From Pseudoxanthomonas suwonensis (lineage in GTDB: Bacteria; Pseudomonadota; Gammaproteobacteria; Xanthomonadales; Xanthomonadaceae), in NCBI GenBank assembly GCA_003240695.1, contig QFNC01000004.1, forward strand, positions 143,857 through 207,856: a stretch of DNA of 64,000 nt. Direction: 5' to 3'. The notes beneath the pieces were generated by a model, which was not told the DNA's origin, did no database searches, and worked only from the letters and a program-made list of their open reading frames with translations. Position 1 is the stretch's first letter. Every line of letters starts with the position of its first letter. The translations under genes and the position numbers were made by a program. Below, piece by piece: positions 1 to 10,916 of the stretch.

Positions 1-31
1 TCAAACACCTGCAGTTATTTCTTAAGGTTGA

Positions 32-2416
32 TTGATAACGGTGGCCCGCCCGCTGCAAGACAAGTCCAGACCCAGACGCAAGCGACTGGCCGCCGAGGAT
101 GCGGCACCGTCGCTGGGCGGGCGCATCGCCGGCTTGCGCCAACACCGGCTGTGGCGCGATCTGGCAATGATTCCGGTGGTGTTCGTCGTGGTGTACCTGG
201 CGGCCTGCCTGTTGAGCTATGCGCCCACCGATCCGGGCTGGTCGCATGCCGGCAGCGTGACCGCGCCACTGCACAACTGGGGTGGCCGCATCGGCGCATG
301 GCTGGCCGACGTGCTGTTGCAGCTGACCGGGTACGTGGCTTTCCTGCTGCCGTTGATGCTGGCCGTGGTGGCGTGGATCGCTCTGTTCCAGATGGACAGC
401 GATGGCGATGGCGACGCCGACCTGGGCCCTGCGCTGCGGCTGGTGGGCATCGTCGGGTTTCTGGTCGCAGCCTGCGGATTGCTGCATCTGCGCATCGGCG
501 CCGGCGAACAGTTCTTCGCCGGCGGCATCCTCGGCAAGCAGATCGGCCACGTGCTGGATCGCGGCTTCGGACCGGTGGGTGGCAACCTGTTCCTGCTGGC
601 GCTGCTGCTGTTTTCCATCACCCTGGCCACCGGGCTGTCGTGGCTGGCGGTGATGGACCGCATCGGCGGCTGGGTGCTGGCGCTGCCTGAGCTGTTCCGG
701 CGCAAGACCCAGCAGGCCGCGCAGTGGCAGGAAGCCCGCGCCATGCGCGAGGAACGCCAGGAAACCCGCAAGATCCAGGACGAACTGCGTGCCAAGCGGG
801 CACCGGTGAAGATCGAGCCGCCGGCCACGCCGCCGGTGGTGGAAAAGAGCGACCGGGCCAAGCGCGAACAGCAGATTCCTCTGTTCAACGTCGGCGATGG
901 CAGCGGCATCCCGCCGCTGGCGCTGCTGGACGATCCCAAGCCGCAACCCAAGGGCTACGACGAGAAGACCCTGGAAACGCTGAGCCGCCAGATCGAATTC
1001 AAGCTGAAGGATTTCCGCATCGATGCGCAGGTGGTCGGCGCGTATCCCGGGCCGGTGATCACTCGCTTCGAAATCGATCCCGCACCCGGGGTGAAGGTCA
1101 GCCAGATCAGTTCGCTGGACAAGGACATCGCCCGCGGCCTGTCCGTGAAGGCGGTGCGCGTGGTCGACGTGATTCCCGGCAAGTCTGTGATCGGCCTGGA
1201 AATCCCCAACACCGGCCGCGAGATGATCTACCTGTCCGAGCTGCTGCGCAGCAGGGAATACGACAAGTCCGCCAGCCCGCTCACCCTGGCGCTGGGCAAG
1301 GACATCGCCGGCCGGCCCACGGTGGCCGACCTGGCGCGCATGCCGCATCTGCTGGTGGCCGGCACCACCGGTTCGGGCAAGTCGGTGGCGGTGAACGCGA
1401 TGGTGCTGTCGCTGCTGTACAAGGCCAGCGCCAAGGACGTGCGCATGCTGATGATCGACCCGAAGATGCTGGAACTGTCGGTTTACGAAGGCATTCCGCA
1501 CCTGCTGGCGCCGGTGGTCACCGACATGAAGGAGGCCGCCAACGGCCTGCGCTGGTGCGTGGCCGAGATGGAACGCCGCTACAAGCTGATGAGCGTGCTG
1601 GGCGTGCGCAACCTGTCCGGTTTCAACAAGAAGGTGAAGGACGCCGCCGACGCCGGCCAGCCGCTGTCCGACCCGCTGTTCAAGGCCGCGCCTGACGGCG
1701 AGGCGGTGGCGCCGCTGCTGGAACCGCTGCCGTACATCGTGGTGTTCATCGACGAATTCGCCGACATGATGATGATCGTCGGCAAGAAGGTCGAGGAACT
1801 CATCGCCCGGCTGGCGCAGAAAGCGCGCGCGGCCGGCATCCACCTGATCCTGGCCACGCAGCGGCCGTCGGTGGACGTGATCACCGGTCTGATCAAGGCG
1901 AATATCCCCACCCGCATCGCCTTCCAGGTGAGCAGCAAGATCGATTCGCGCACCATCCTGGACCAGAGCGGCGCGGAAACCCTGCTGGGTCATGGCGACA
2001 TGCTGTATCTGCCGCCCGGCACGGCCATGCCCGAGCGCGTACACGGCGCCTTCGTCAGCGACGAGGAAGTGCATCGGGTGGTGGAACACCTGAAGCAGAG
2101 CAGCGGCGGCCCTGATTATCTGGATGGCGTGCTGGAGGAAACCCAGACCCTGCACGACGGCAGCACCGTCGGTGCCACCGGCCTGCCTGAAGCCACGAGC
2201 GAAGGCGGCGACGAATCCGACCCGCTGTACGATCAGGCGGTGAAAATCGTCACCGAAACCCGGCGCGCGTCGATTTCCGGGGTGCAGCGGCGCTTGAAGA
2301 TCGGCTACAACCGTGCCGCGCGCCTGGTGGAAGCGATGGAAGCCGCCGGCGTGGTCTCGCCGCCGGAACACAACGGCGATCGCAGCGTGCTGGCGCCGCC
2401 GCCGCCGCGCGATTGA
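32..2416 (+). CDS. ftsK: DNA translocase FtsK
   Basis: FtsK pumps DNA at the division septum and activates XerCD recombination at dif during chromosome dimer resolution. The protein (794 aa from the TTG at 32) has four hydrophobic segments at about residues 45-65, 92-120, 135-152 and 182-208. A charged linker follows, then the motor with Walker A GTTGSGKS at about 444 and Walker B IVVFIDEFAD at about 570. A winged-helix gamma domain occupies the last 65 residues. The start is uncertain: AAGG sits 4 nt before TTG 32, and GTG 41 in the same frame is the alternative. The linker is short compared with E. coli FtsK. The gamma domain is the part expected to act on the dif sites found at 48921-56366. 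Confidence 0.95.
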   Translation: MITVARPLQDKSRPRRKRLAAEDAAPSLGGRIAGLRQHRLWRDLAMIPVVFVVVYLAACLLSYAPTDPGWSHAGSVTAPLHNWGGRIGAWLADVLLQLTGYVAFLLPLMLAVVAWIALFQMDSDGDGDADLGPALRLVGIVGFLVAACGLLHLRIGAGEQFFAGGILGKQIGHVLDRGFGPVGGNLFLLALLLFSITLATGLSWLAVMDRIGGWVLALPELFRRKTQQAAQWQEARAMREERQETRKIQDELRAKRAPVKIEPPATPPVVEKSDRAKREQQIPLFNVGDGSGIPPLALLDDPKPQPKGYDEKTLETLSRQIEFKLKDFRIDAQVVGAYPGPVITRFEIDPAPGVKVSQISSLDKDIARGLSVKAVRVVDVIPGKSVIGLEIPNTGREMIYLSELLRSREYDKSASPLTLALGKDIAGRPTVADLARMPHLLVAGTTGSGKSVAVNAMVLSLLYKASAKDVRMLMIDPKMLELSVYEGIPHLLAPVVTDMKEAANGLRWCVAEMERRYKLMSVLGVRNLSGFNKKVKDAADAGQPLSDPLFKAAPDGEAVAPLLEPLPYIVVFIDEFADMMMIVGKKVEELIARLAQKARAAGIHLILATQRPSVDVITGLIKANIPTRIAFQVSSKIDSRTILDQSGAETLLGHGDMLYLPPGTAMPERVHGAFVSDEEVHRVVEHLKQSSGGPDYLDGVLEETQTLHDGSTVGATGLPEATSEGGDESDPLYDQAVKIVTETRRASISGVQRRLKIGYNRAARLVEAMEAAGVVSPPEHNGDRSVLAPPPPRD

Positions 2417-2522
2417 ACGCGCTGACCCGCGCACGGACTTGCGTTGCGTCCCGCCCGAGGGCAGTGATCGACAGGTTGGCGATGGCCGATCGCGGCAGCA
2501 CGATCCGTGTGCTCCGATCTTT

Positions 2523-4196
2523 TCAGGACACCGCGTCGCGCAGCAGCGACCGGGCCGCCGCGCGTGCCTCCTTGCCTACATCCACGCCGCCCAGCATGCG
2601 CGCGATTTCGGCAACCCGTTCGGCATCGTCCAGCCGGGTGATGGCGCTTTTCGTCAAGCCTTCTGCAGCCGCCTTGCTGACCCGGTAATGCACGTGTCCC
2701 TGTGCCGCAACCTGCGGCAGATGGGTCACGCACAACACCTGCCGTTGCGTGCCCAGCGCGCGCAGCTTCTGGCCGACGATCTGCGCCACCGCACCGCCGA
2801 TGCCGGTGTCCACTTCGTCGAACACCATGGTCGGCACGGCGTCCAGTCCCAAGGCCGCCACTTCGATGGCCAGCGAGATGCGCGCCAGCTCGCCGCCGGA
2901 GGCCACCTTGCGCAGCGGCCGCGGCGGTTGCCCCGGATTGGCCGATACCAGGAATTCGGCACGTTCGGCACCAAGCGCATCGGGATCGGGCGCGTCGGCG
3001 GGCTCCAGCGCGACATCGAACACGCCCCCGCCCATGCCCAGTTCCTGCATCAGGGCCGTGGTTGCGGCGGCCATCGATTGCGCGGCCTGTCGCCTTGCCC
3101 TGGTCAGGCGGGTGGCCGCTTGCGACCAGTCATCGCGTGCCTGCAGCAATTGCCCGTCCAGCTGCAGCAGGCGCGCATCGGCATCGCGCAGCGTCTGCAA
3201 TTCGGCGGCGACGGCATCGCGACGTTCGGACAGCATCTCGATCGGCACCCGGTGCTTGCGGCCGAGCTCGTGCAGGCGTGACAGCTGCTGTTCGAGTGCG
3301 TCAAGACCGTTCGGGTCGATGTCCAGATCGGCGCGGATGCGATCCAGCAAACCGGCTGCTTCCTGCAGCTGGATGGCGGCCGCATCCAGCAATCCATCCA
3401 CGTCCTGCAGACGCGGCTCGTGCTCGACCACCTTGGCCAGATCGTGACGGATGCGCTGCAGGCGCTGGTCCAGCGCGGTCGAGCCGCTGCCGCCGGCCAG
3501 TGCCGCAGCCGCCGTGTCGCAGCCCTGGATCAGCGTGGCGGCATAGGCATGGCGGCGATGCGCCGCAAGCAACCGCGATGTCGATTCTGCGGACAGCGGC
3601 TGCGCATCCAGTTCATCCAGCTGATGCTGCAGGTAGGCGATGCGGTCGCCCACGTCGCCCTGGCCGACCAGCCGCTCGCGTTCGGCCTGCAGCTGCTGCC
3701 AGTGCCGTGCGGCTGCGGTGACGGCCTCGACCGCGTCGGCATGCCGCCCGAAGGCATCCAGCAACTGCAGCTGCGCTGGCCGCGACAGCAGCGCCTGGTG
3801 CGCATGCTGGCCGTGGATCTCCACCAGCAGGCTGCTCAGGGCCTGCAACTGCGCCACGGTGACCGGCCGGCCGTTGATCCACGCCCTCGATCCGCCGTCG
3901 GCGCGCAGGGTGCGCCGCAGCTGGCAGTGACCATCGTCGTCCAGCTCTTGCTCGGCCAGCCAGTCCCGCGCGGCGGCGGCATCGTCCAGGGAAAAATCGC
4001 CGTGCAATTCCGCCCGCTCTGCGCTATGGCGGATCATGCCGCTGTCGGCGCGCTGGCCGCACAGCAGCGACAGTGCGTCCACCAGCAGCGACTTGCCGGC
4101 GCCGGTTTCGCCGGAAATGACCGTCAATCCGGGGCCGAAGGCGATCTCGGCACGGGCCACGACGGCGAAATCACGGATGTCCAGGCGGGTCAGCAT
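2523..4196 (-). CDS. recN: DNA repair ATPase RecN
   Basis: RecN is an SMC-like ATPase that acts at double-strand breaks during recombinational repair. The 557-residue length is typical. Walker A GETGAGKS lies at residues 29-36, a long coiled-coil middle follows, and the ABC signature SGGELARISLAIE and Walker B MVFDEVDTGIGG lie near residues 430-465. It faces ftsK tail to tail across 106 nt and is divergent from hrcA, with 72 nt between the two start codons. The recN-hrcA pairing is usual in gammaproteobacteria. No LexA box was recognised upstream. Confidence 0.95.
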   Translation of the reverse strand: MLTRLDIRDFAVVARAEIAFGPGLTVISGETGAGKSLLVDALSLLCGQRADSGMIRHSAERAELHGDFSLDDAAAARDWLAEQELDDDGHCQLRRTLRADGGSRAWINGRPVTVAQLQALSSLLVEIHGQHAHQALLSRPAQLQLLDAFGRHADAVEAVTAAARHWQQLQAERERLVGQGDVGDRIAYLQHQLDELDAQPLSAESTSRLLAAHRRHAYAATLIQGCDTAAAALAGGSGSTALDQRLQRIRHDLAKVVEHEPRLQDVDGLLDAAAIQLQEAAGLLDRIRADLDIDPNGLDALEQQLSRLHELGRKHRVPIEMLSERRDAVAAELQTLRDADARLLQLDGQLLQARDDWSQAATRLTRARRQAAQSMAAATTALMQELGMGGGVFDVALEPADAPDPDALGAERAEFLVSANPGQPPRPLRKVASGGELARISLAIEVAALGLDAVPTMVFDEVDTGIGGAVAQIVGQKLRALGTQRQVLCVTHLPQVAAQGHVHYRVSKAAAEGLTKSAITRLDDAERVAEIARMLGGVDVGKEARAAARSLLRDAVS

Positions 4197-4268
4197 GGCG
4201 GATAGTGTGCCTGTCGGCCGGGTCGACTGTCATGCCGCTTGCGTCCTGACGACGACGGCCGTATATCG

Positions 4269-5357
4269 ATGGACATGTCCGCGACTCCCTCCGACCGCCT
4301 GCTCGATCCGCGTGCCCGCCAGCTGCTGCGCACGCTGATAGGGCGCTACATCCGCGATGGCGAACCGGTCGGCTCGCAGACCCTTGCCAGGCATGCAGGG
4401 CTGGATGTGAGCCCGGCCACGATCCGCAACATCCTGTCCGATCTGGAGGATCAGGGGCTGCTGGCCGCACCGCACGTGTCCAGCGGCCGCGTGCCGACCA
4501 CGCAGGGCTATCGGGTGTTCGTGGATTCGCTGCTGCAGATGCGACCGCCCGGCGAGGGCGAGATGGCCCGCCTGCGCCAGGAACTGGACCCGGGTCACGG
4601 TACGCAGCAGCTGCTGGGCAGTGCGTCCGAACTGTTGTCGGCCATGACCCGCTTCGTCGGCGTGGTCAGCGTGCCGGGGCGGGAACTGTTCGCGTTCCGG
4701 CACATTGATTTCGTGCTGCTGGATCCGCAACGCGTGCTGGCGATCGTGGTGTTTTCCGATGGCGAGGTGCAGAACCGCATCCTGCCGACGCGTCGTGCCC
4801 GCACGCCGGACGAACTGGAACGCAGCGCCAATTACCTGAACCGACATTTCGCCGGCTTGTCCGTGCGCACCATCCGCGCCCAGCTGCTGCGGGAATTGCG
4901 CGGTGCACAGGCCGAGATGGAGCAGTTGCTGTCCGCGACCATCGAACTGGCCGAACAGTCGCTGGGCCCGGACGGCCCGGGTACGCAGGGCCGCAGCGCC
5001 GACATGCTGCTGGCCGGGCAGAACCGGCTGGTCGGGGTCCAGGACCTGTCCGATCTGGACCGGCTGCGCGAACTGTTCGAGGCCTTCGCCAGCAAGCGCG
5101 ACATCCTGCAGTTGCTGGAGCGCACTCTACAGGCACCGGGCGTGCGCATCTTCATCGGCGAGGAAACCGGTCTGGCGTCGCTGGAACCGGTGTCGCTGGT
5201 CACCGCACCCTACGGCACCGAGAACCGCACGCTCGGCGTGCTGGGCGTGATCGGCCCGACGCGCATGGCCTACGACCGGGTGATTCCGCTGGTGCAGGCC
5301 GCAGCCGAAGCGCTGGGTGCAGCGCTCGATCCGGATGCAGCGACCTCGGCCGCCTGA
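4269..5357 (+). CDS. hrcA: Heat-inducible transcription repressor HrcA
   Basis: HrcA represses chaperone genes by binding the CIRCE inverted repeat. The protein (362 aa from ATG 4269) opens with a winged-helix domain containing SPATIRNILSDLEDQGLL and SSGRVPTTQGYRVFVDSLL, both typical of the family, followed by the GAF-like and dimerisation regions. ATG 4275 is an alternative start and a TTG 30 nt upstream is unlikely. No CIRCE element was seen near this gene or near grpE-dnaK in this window, so its targets probably lie elsewhere (groESL is the usual one). In related Xanthomonadaceae hrcA normally directly precedes grpE; here a 14.7-kb block separates them. Confidence 0.93.
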   Translation: MDMSATPSDRLLDPRARQLLRTLIGRYIRDGEPVGSQTLARHAGLDVSPATIRNILSDLEDQGLLAAPHVSSGRVPTTQGYRVFVDSLLQMRPPGEGEMARLRQELDPGHGTQQLLGSASELLSAMTRFVGVVSVPGRELFAFRHIDFVLLDPQRVLAIVVFSDGEVQNRILPTRRARTPDELERSANYLNRHFAGLSVRTIRAQLLRELRGAQAEMEQLLSATIELAEQSLGPDGPGTQGRSADMLLAGQNRLVGVQDLSDLDRLRELFEAFASKRDILQLLERTLQAPGVRIFIGEETGLASLEPVSLVTAPYGTENRTLGVLGVIGPTRMAYDRVIPLVQAAAEALGAALDPDAATSAA

Positions 5358-5376
5358 ATGCGGCATGCGCGATGAC

Positions 5377-5405
5377 TTGCCGCCGCACGGCAGGTTGACT
5401 ATCAT
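5377..5405 (+). promoter_or_regulatory. Probable sigma-70 promoter of the rimP-nusA-infB operon
   Basis: TTGCCG at 5377-5382 and TATCAT at 5400-5405 are separated by exactly 17 nt. They match the consensus hexamers at 4/6 and 5/6 positions. The site lies between hrcA and rimP and would give a leader of roughly 240 nt. This is inferred from sequence only. Confidence 0.5.
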
Positions 5406-5569
5406 TCGCGGGCTTGGCGGAGTCCGGCCACCGTGACGCACATGCTGATCCGGCAGCCGACCCGCCCCAGTTTCGCGACGGTTTCCCGTGTTTCCCGGAA
5501 TCGGCATTGCGAAGCGGGCTAGGCCGAACGCCTCCGGGCGGTCGGCGCCGACATCCAGCGGTATCGGAC

Positions 5570-5588
5570 AAGGGCCCCCGGGGCCCTT
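5570..5588 (+). terminator. GC-rich hairpin followed by T-rich tract in the rimP leader
   Basis: The arms AAGGGCCC (5570-5577) and GGGCCCTT (5581-5588) surround a 3-nt loop and are followed by TTCTCGTTT. This may be a terminator or attenuator 67 nt before rimP. In many gammaproteobacteria the nusA operon leader is autoregulated, which would fit, but no tRNA gene is present in this leader. Confidence 0.45.
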
Positions 5589-5654
5589 TCTCGTTTCCCG
5601 ATGCCGCACCGGGCCCGGCTGCGCCAGGCACCGTTCGTCCCTACCGAGATCCTG

Positions 5655-6242
5655 ATGACCGACAAGGCCACCGAGCTGACCCGTCTGCTGTCACCCACCG
5701 TTGAAACGATGGGGCTGGCGCTGCTGGGCATCGACTACCTGCCCGCACCGGGCGGGGCGGTCGTGCGCCTGTACATCGACGTGCCCGAGGCCGAAGCCGC
5801 CACGCGCTCGGTCGGCATCGAGGATTGCGAGGCCGTCAGCCACGAGGTGTCTGCGCAGCTCGACCTGGCCGACCCCATCAGCGGACACTACACGCTGGAA
5901 GTGTCCTCGCCCGGCGTGGACCGGCCGCTGTTCGACGCGGCGCAGTTCGCCCGTTTCGTCGGCCAGCAGGCGAAGGTGACCTTGAAACTGCCGCTGGACG
6001 GCGGTCGCCGGCGTCTGCAGGGCCGCATCGTGGCGGTGGATGGCCAGGCCATCCGCTTCGACTTGGATGGCAATGCCATCGACGTGCAGGCCGACAACAT
6101 CGAAAAGGCCCGGCTGGTTCCCGACTGGGTCGCGCTGGGCATGGTGAAGACCAAGCCCGGCAAGGGCAAGCCGGCCGCGTCTTCCCCCGATTCCACACCT
6201 TCCAACCAAGCGGCGGCCGATGCGCTGCCCGATGCGGAGTAA
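5655..6242 (+). CDS. rimP: Ribosome maturation factor RimP
   Basis: RimP is needed for 30S subunit maturation. The 195-residue protein has the N-terminal alpha/beta domain with GGAVVRLYID and the motif LEVSSPGVDRPLF, a hallmark of the family. A C-terminal SH3-like domain follows, and then a low-complexity tail rich in Ser, Pro and Ala. ATG 5655 is chosen because the family N-terminus begins close to MTDKATELTRLL. It is the first gene of the operon that continues with nusA 7 nt downstream. Confidence 0.93.
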   Translation: MTDKATELTRLLSPTVETMGLALLGIDYLPAPGGAVVRLYIDVPEAEAATRSVGIEDCEAVSHEVSAQLDLADPISGHYTLEVSSPGVDRPLFDAAQFARFVGQQAKVTLKLPLDGGRRRLQGRIVAVDGQAIRFDLDGNAIDVQADNIEKARLVPDWVALGMVKTKPGKGKPAASSPDSTPSNQAAADALPDAE

Positions 6243-6249
6243 CCGAGAA

Positions 6250-7764
<1,515 letters not shown>

Positions 7765-7844
7765 TCCACCGCAATCCGCACACACCGTAGAATGGCTCCA
7801 CCCACAGCGCAGCCGCGCAGGCGCGCCCAAGGAATCCGAACCGA

Positions 7845-10487
7845 ATGTCGCAACAAACCACCATCCGCAAGCTGGCCGCACTGGTGAACACGCCGGTCGA
7901 GAAACTGCTGGAACAGCTGTCCGAAGCGGGCATGCCGTTCAGCGATCCCGACCAGGTGGTGACCAGTGCCGAAAAGCTGAAGCTGCTCGGCTTCCTGAAG
8001 CGTTCGCACGGCAAGGCCGACAAGCCGGTCACCGAGGAATCGCTGGCGCCGAAGAAGATCACGCTGAGTCGCAATCGCAAGCAGGAAATCACCGTCGGCG
8101 GCGGCAAGAACAAGGCCACCGTGGACGTGCTGGTGCGCAAGAAGGTGACCCTGGTCAAGCCCGGCACCGCTGCAGCCGATCCGGCCGCTGGCGCAGGCGG
8201 CAATGACGAGCGCGCGGAAATCCTGCGCAAGCTGGAGGAATCGCGCCAGCGCAACCTGGCCGAACAGCAGCAGCTGGCCGAATCCGACCGCCAGCGCGCC
8301 GAGGAATCGCTGGAGCGCAAGCGCCGCGAAGCCGAGCAGGAGGCTGCTCGCCTGCGTGCCGAAGCCGAAGCCCAGCGCGAGCAGGAGCGGCAGCAGCGTG
8401 GCGATACCGGTCGCACGCCCGGCACGACCGACGACACCGCTCCGCGCAAGACGCACACGCCGACGCGCACGCCGGCCGCACCGGCGCGCGACGAGCGCAA
8501 TACCGGTGGCGCCCGCAACAAGGGCAATCGCGGCTCGCACGCGATGGTCTCCGGCGTGGAAGACGACGATGCCACCGCACGTTTTGCCGGACAGCTGCAT
8601 CTGAATGCCGGCGACCGTTCGCGGCGTGGCAGCAGCAATGCACGTGGCAAGACCCGGCAGCGGCGCCAGATGGAGCAGTCGCGCACCGGCAGTGGCGATC
8701 ACGCCTTCACCCGGCCTACCGAGCGGGTGGTGCGCGAAGTGGCCATCGGCGACGCCATCACCGTGGGCGATCTGGCGCAGAAGCTGGCGCTGAAGGGCGG
8801 CGACGTGGTCAAAGCGCTGTTCAAGATGGGGGTGATGGCCACCATCACCCAGAGCATCGATCACGACACCGCCGTGCTGGTCACCGAGGAGCTCGGCCAT
8901 GTGGCGCTGCGTGCGGAAAGCAACGACGCCGAAAGCGAACTGCTGGCGCACGTGGAGGACATGCAGGGCGATACCGTGCAGCGGCCGCCGGTGGTCACCA
9001 TCATGGGCCATGTCGATCACGGCAAGACCTCGCTGCTGGATCACATCCGCCGCACCCGCGTGGCCTCGGGCGAGGCCGGCGGCATCACCCAGCACATCGG
9101 TGCCTACCACGTGGAAACGCCGAAGGGCGTGATCAGCTTCCTCGATACCCCGGGCCATGCGGCGTTCTCGCACATGCGTGCGCGTGGCGCCAAACTCACC
9201 GATATCGTGGTGCTGGTGGTGGCTGCCGATGACGGCGTGATGCCGCAGAGCATCGAAGCGATCCAGCATGCGCGCGCCGCACAGGTGCCGCTGGTGGTGG
9301 CCATCAACAAGATCGACAAGCCGGCCGCCGATCCGCTGCGGGTGAAGAACGAACTGCTGACCCACGAGGTGGTGGCCGAGGATTTCGGCGGCGACGTGCA
9401 GATGGTGGAGATCTCGGCCAAGACCGGCCAGGGCATCGACACCCTGCTGGACGCGATCCTGCTGCAATCCGAGGTGCTGGAACTGAAGGCCGTGGCCGAA
9501 GGTCGCGCCAGCGGCGTGGTGATCGAATCCGCGCTGGACAAGGGCCGCGGCCCGGTCGCCACGGTGCTGGTGCAACAAGGCCAGCTGGAAAAGGGCGATT
9601 ACCTGGTATGCGGCATCCAGTACGGCCGCGTGCGCGCCCTGTTTGACGAGGCCGGACGCAACGTGCAGGCGGCCGGTCCGTCGATTCCGGTGCAGGTGCT
9701 CGGCCTGTCGGGCGTGCCCGACGCCGGCGACGATTTCGTGGTGGTGGCGGACGAGCGCCTGGCCAAGGACGTGGCCCAGCAGCGCGATGCCAAGCGCCGC
9801 GAAACGCGTCTGGTGGCGCAGGCCGGCAACCGCATGGAAGACATCATGGCGCAGATGGGCGAGGGCACCGGCCAGCAGACCCTGAACCTGGTGGTGAAGG
9901 CCGACGTGCACGGCTCGATGCAGGCGTTGCGTGAGGCGCTGACCGGACTGTCGAACGCGCAGATCCGCATCAACGTGATCGGTTCGGGCGTGGGCGGCAT
10001 CACCGAATCCGATGCGCAGCTGGCCGTGGCCTCCAAGGCCACCCTGATCGGCTTCAACGTGCGTGCCGACGCCTCGGCGCGCAAGGTGATCGAAAGCAAC
10101 CGCTTGGATCTGCGCTACTTCTCGATCATCTACGACGTGATCGACCAGGTGAAGCAGATCGCCTCCGGCGTGCTGGGCACCGAGATCCGCGAGGACATCA
10201 TCGGCACCGCCCAGGTGCAGCAGGTGTTCCGCCACTCGCGGTTCGGATCGATCGCAGGCAGCGTGGTGCTGGAAGGCGCGATCCGCCGCGGCAAGCCGAT
10301 CCGCGTGCTGCGCGATGCCACCGTCATCTTCGAGGGCGAACTCGATTCGCTGCGCCGCTTCCAGGAAAACGTGGACGAGGTGAAGCAGGGCACCGAATGC
10401 GGCATCGGCGTGAAGGGCTACGATCAGGTCAAGGTGGGCGACCAGATCGAATGCTTCGAGCGCGTCGAAGTGCAGCGCACGCTGTAA
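7845..10487 (+). CDS. infB: Translation initiation factor IF-2
   Basis: IF-2 is the GTPase that delivers initiator tRNA to the ribosome. The 880-aa protein has the N-terminal IF2_N module, a highly charged Arg/Glu-rich linker at about residues 125-300, a second IF2_N segment, and the G domain with GHVDHGKT at about 388, DTPGHAAF and NKID. The beta-barrel and C-terminal tRNA-binding domains follow. The start ATG 7845 gives the usual beginning MSQQTTIRKLA. Internal starts, known for E. coli infB, cannot be judged here. Confidence 0.97.
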   Translation: MSQQTTIRKLAALVNTPVEKLLEQLSEAGMPFSDPDQVVTSAEKLKLLGFLKRSHGKADKPVTEESLAPKKITLSRNRKQEITVGGGKNKATVDVLVRKKVTLVKPGTAAADPAAGAGGNDERAEILRKLEESRQRNLAEQQQLAESDRQRAEESLERKRREAEQEAARLRAEAEAQREQERQQRGDTGRTPGTTDDTAPRKTHTPTRTPAAPARDERNTGGARNKGNRGSHAMVSGVEDDDATARFAGQLHLNAGDRSRRGSSNARGKTRQRRQMEQSRTGSGDHAFTRPTERVVREVAIGDAITVGDLAQKLALKGGDVVKALFKMGVMATITQSIDHDTAVLVTEELGHVALRAESNDAESELLAHVEDMQGDTVQRPPVVTIMGHVDHGKTSLLDHIRRTRVASGEAGGITQHIGAYHVETPKGVISFLDTPGHAAFSHMRARGAKLTDIVVLVVAADDGVMPQSIEAIQHARAAQVPLVVAINKIDKPAADPLRVKNELLTHEVVAEDFGGDVQMVEISAKTGQGIDTLLDAILLQSEVLELKAVAEGRASGVVIESALDKGRGPVATVLVQQGQLEKGDYLVCGIQYGRVRALFDEAGRNVQAAGPSIPVQVLGLSGVPDAGDDFVVVADERLAKDVAQQRDAKRRETRLVAQAGNRMEDIMAQMGEGTGQQTLNLVVKADVHGSMQALREALTGLSNAQIRINVIGSGVGGITESDAQLAVASKATLIGFNVRADASARKVIESNRLDLRYFSIIYDVIDQVKQIASGVLGTEIREDIIGTAQVQQVFRHSRFGSIAGSVVLEGAIRRGKPIRVLRDATVIFEGELDSLRRFQENVDEVKQGTECGIGVKGYDQVKVGDQIECFERVEVQRTL

Positions 10488-10502
10488 CGGCCGGTCCTCG
10501 CC

Positions 10503-10859
10503 ATGCCCAGCCAGAAGTCGTTCCACCGCACCGACCGCGTGGCCGCCCAGCTCCGTCGCGAGCTGGGCACGCTGGTGCGCGATGCCGTGGCCGAACACGG
10601 GTTGCCGTCGGTCAGCGTGTCTGACGTGGAAGTCACCCGCGACATGGCGCATGCCAAGGTGTTCGTGACCGCGCTGCTGCCAGACCAGGCCGCCGACGCG
10701 CTGCGCGGGTTGAAACAGGTCGCGCCGGAAATCCGCTACCGCCTGGCCCATGCGGTGCGGCTGCGGCACGTGCCCGAACTGCATTTCCATTACGATGATT
10801 CGGTGGACCGCGGCGAGCGCATCGATGCCCTGCTGCGCGACCTGCACGCCGACGATTGA
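10503..10859 (+). CDS. rbfA: Ribosome-binding factor A
   Basis: RbfA is a 30S assembly factor that acts late in 16S rRNA maturation and in cold adaptation. The 118-aa protein carries the KH-like fold with the family motifs RVAAQLRRELGTLVRD near the start and HVPELHFHYDDSVDRGERID near the end. It follows infB by 15 nt and precedes truB by 57 nt, the conserved operon order. Confidence 0.94.
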   Translation: MPSQKSFHRTDRVAAQLRRELGTLVRDAVAEHGLPSVSVSDVEVTRDMAHAKVFVTALLPDQAADALRGLKQVAPEIRYRLAHAVRLRHVPELHFHYDDSVDRGERIDALLRDLHADD

Positions 10860-10916
10860 CCGCCCGGTCGCGGCGGCTCGCATGATCCTTCCGCGTTCCC
10901 GGGGCATCCGTCTCGC

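Noticed and set aside
4197..4268. A CIRCE operator upstream of hrcA
   Set aside because: I looked for TTAGCACTC-N9-GAGTGCTAA here and upstream of grpE and dnaK and saw no match.
5358..5654. An initiator tRNA gene before rimP, as in E. coli
   Set aside because: The leader has no T-loop consensus or cloverleaf pairing. Only a promoter and a GC hairpin are supported.
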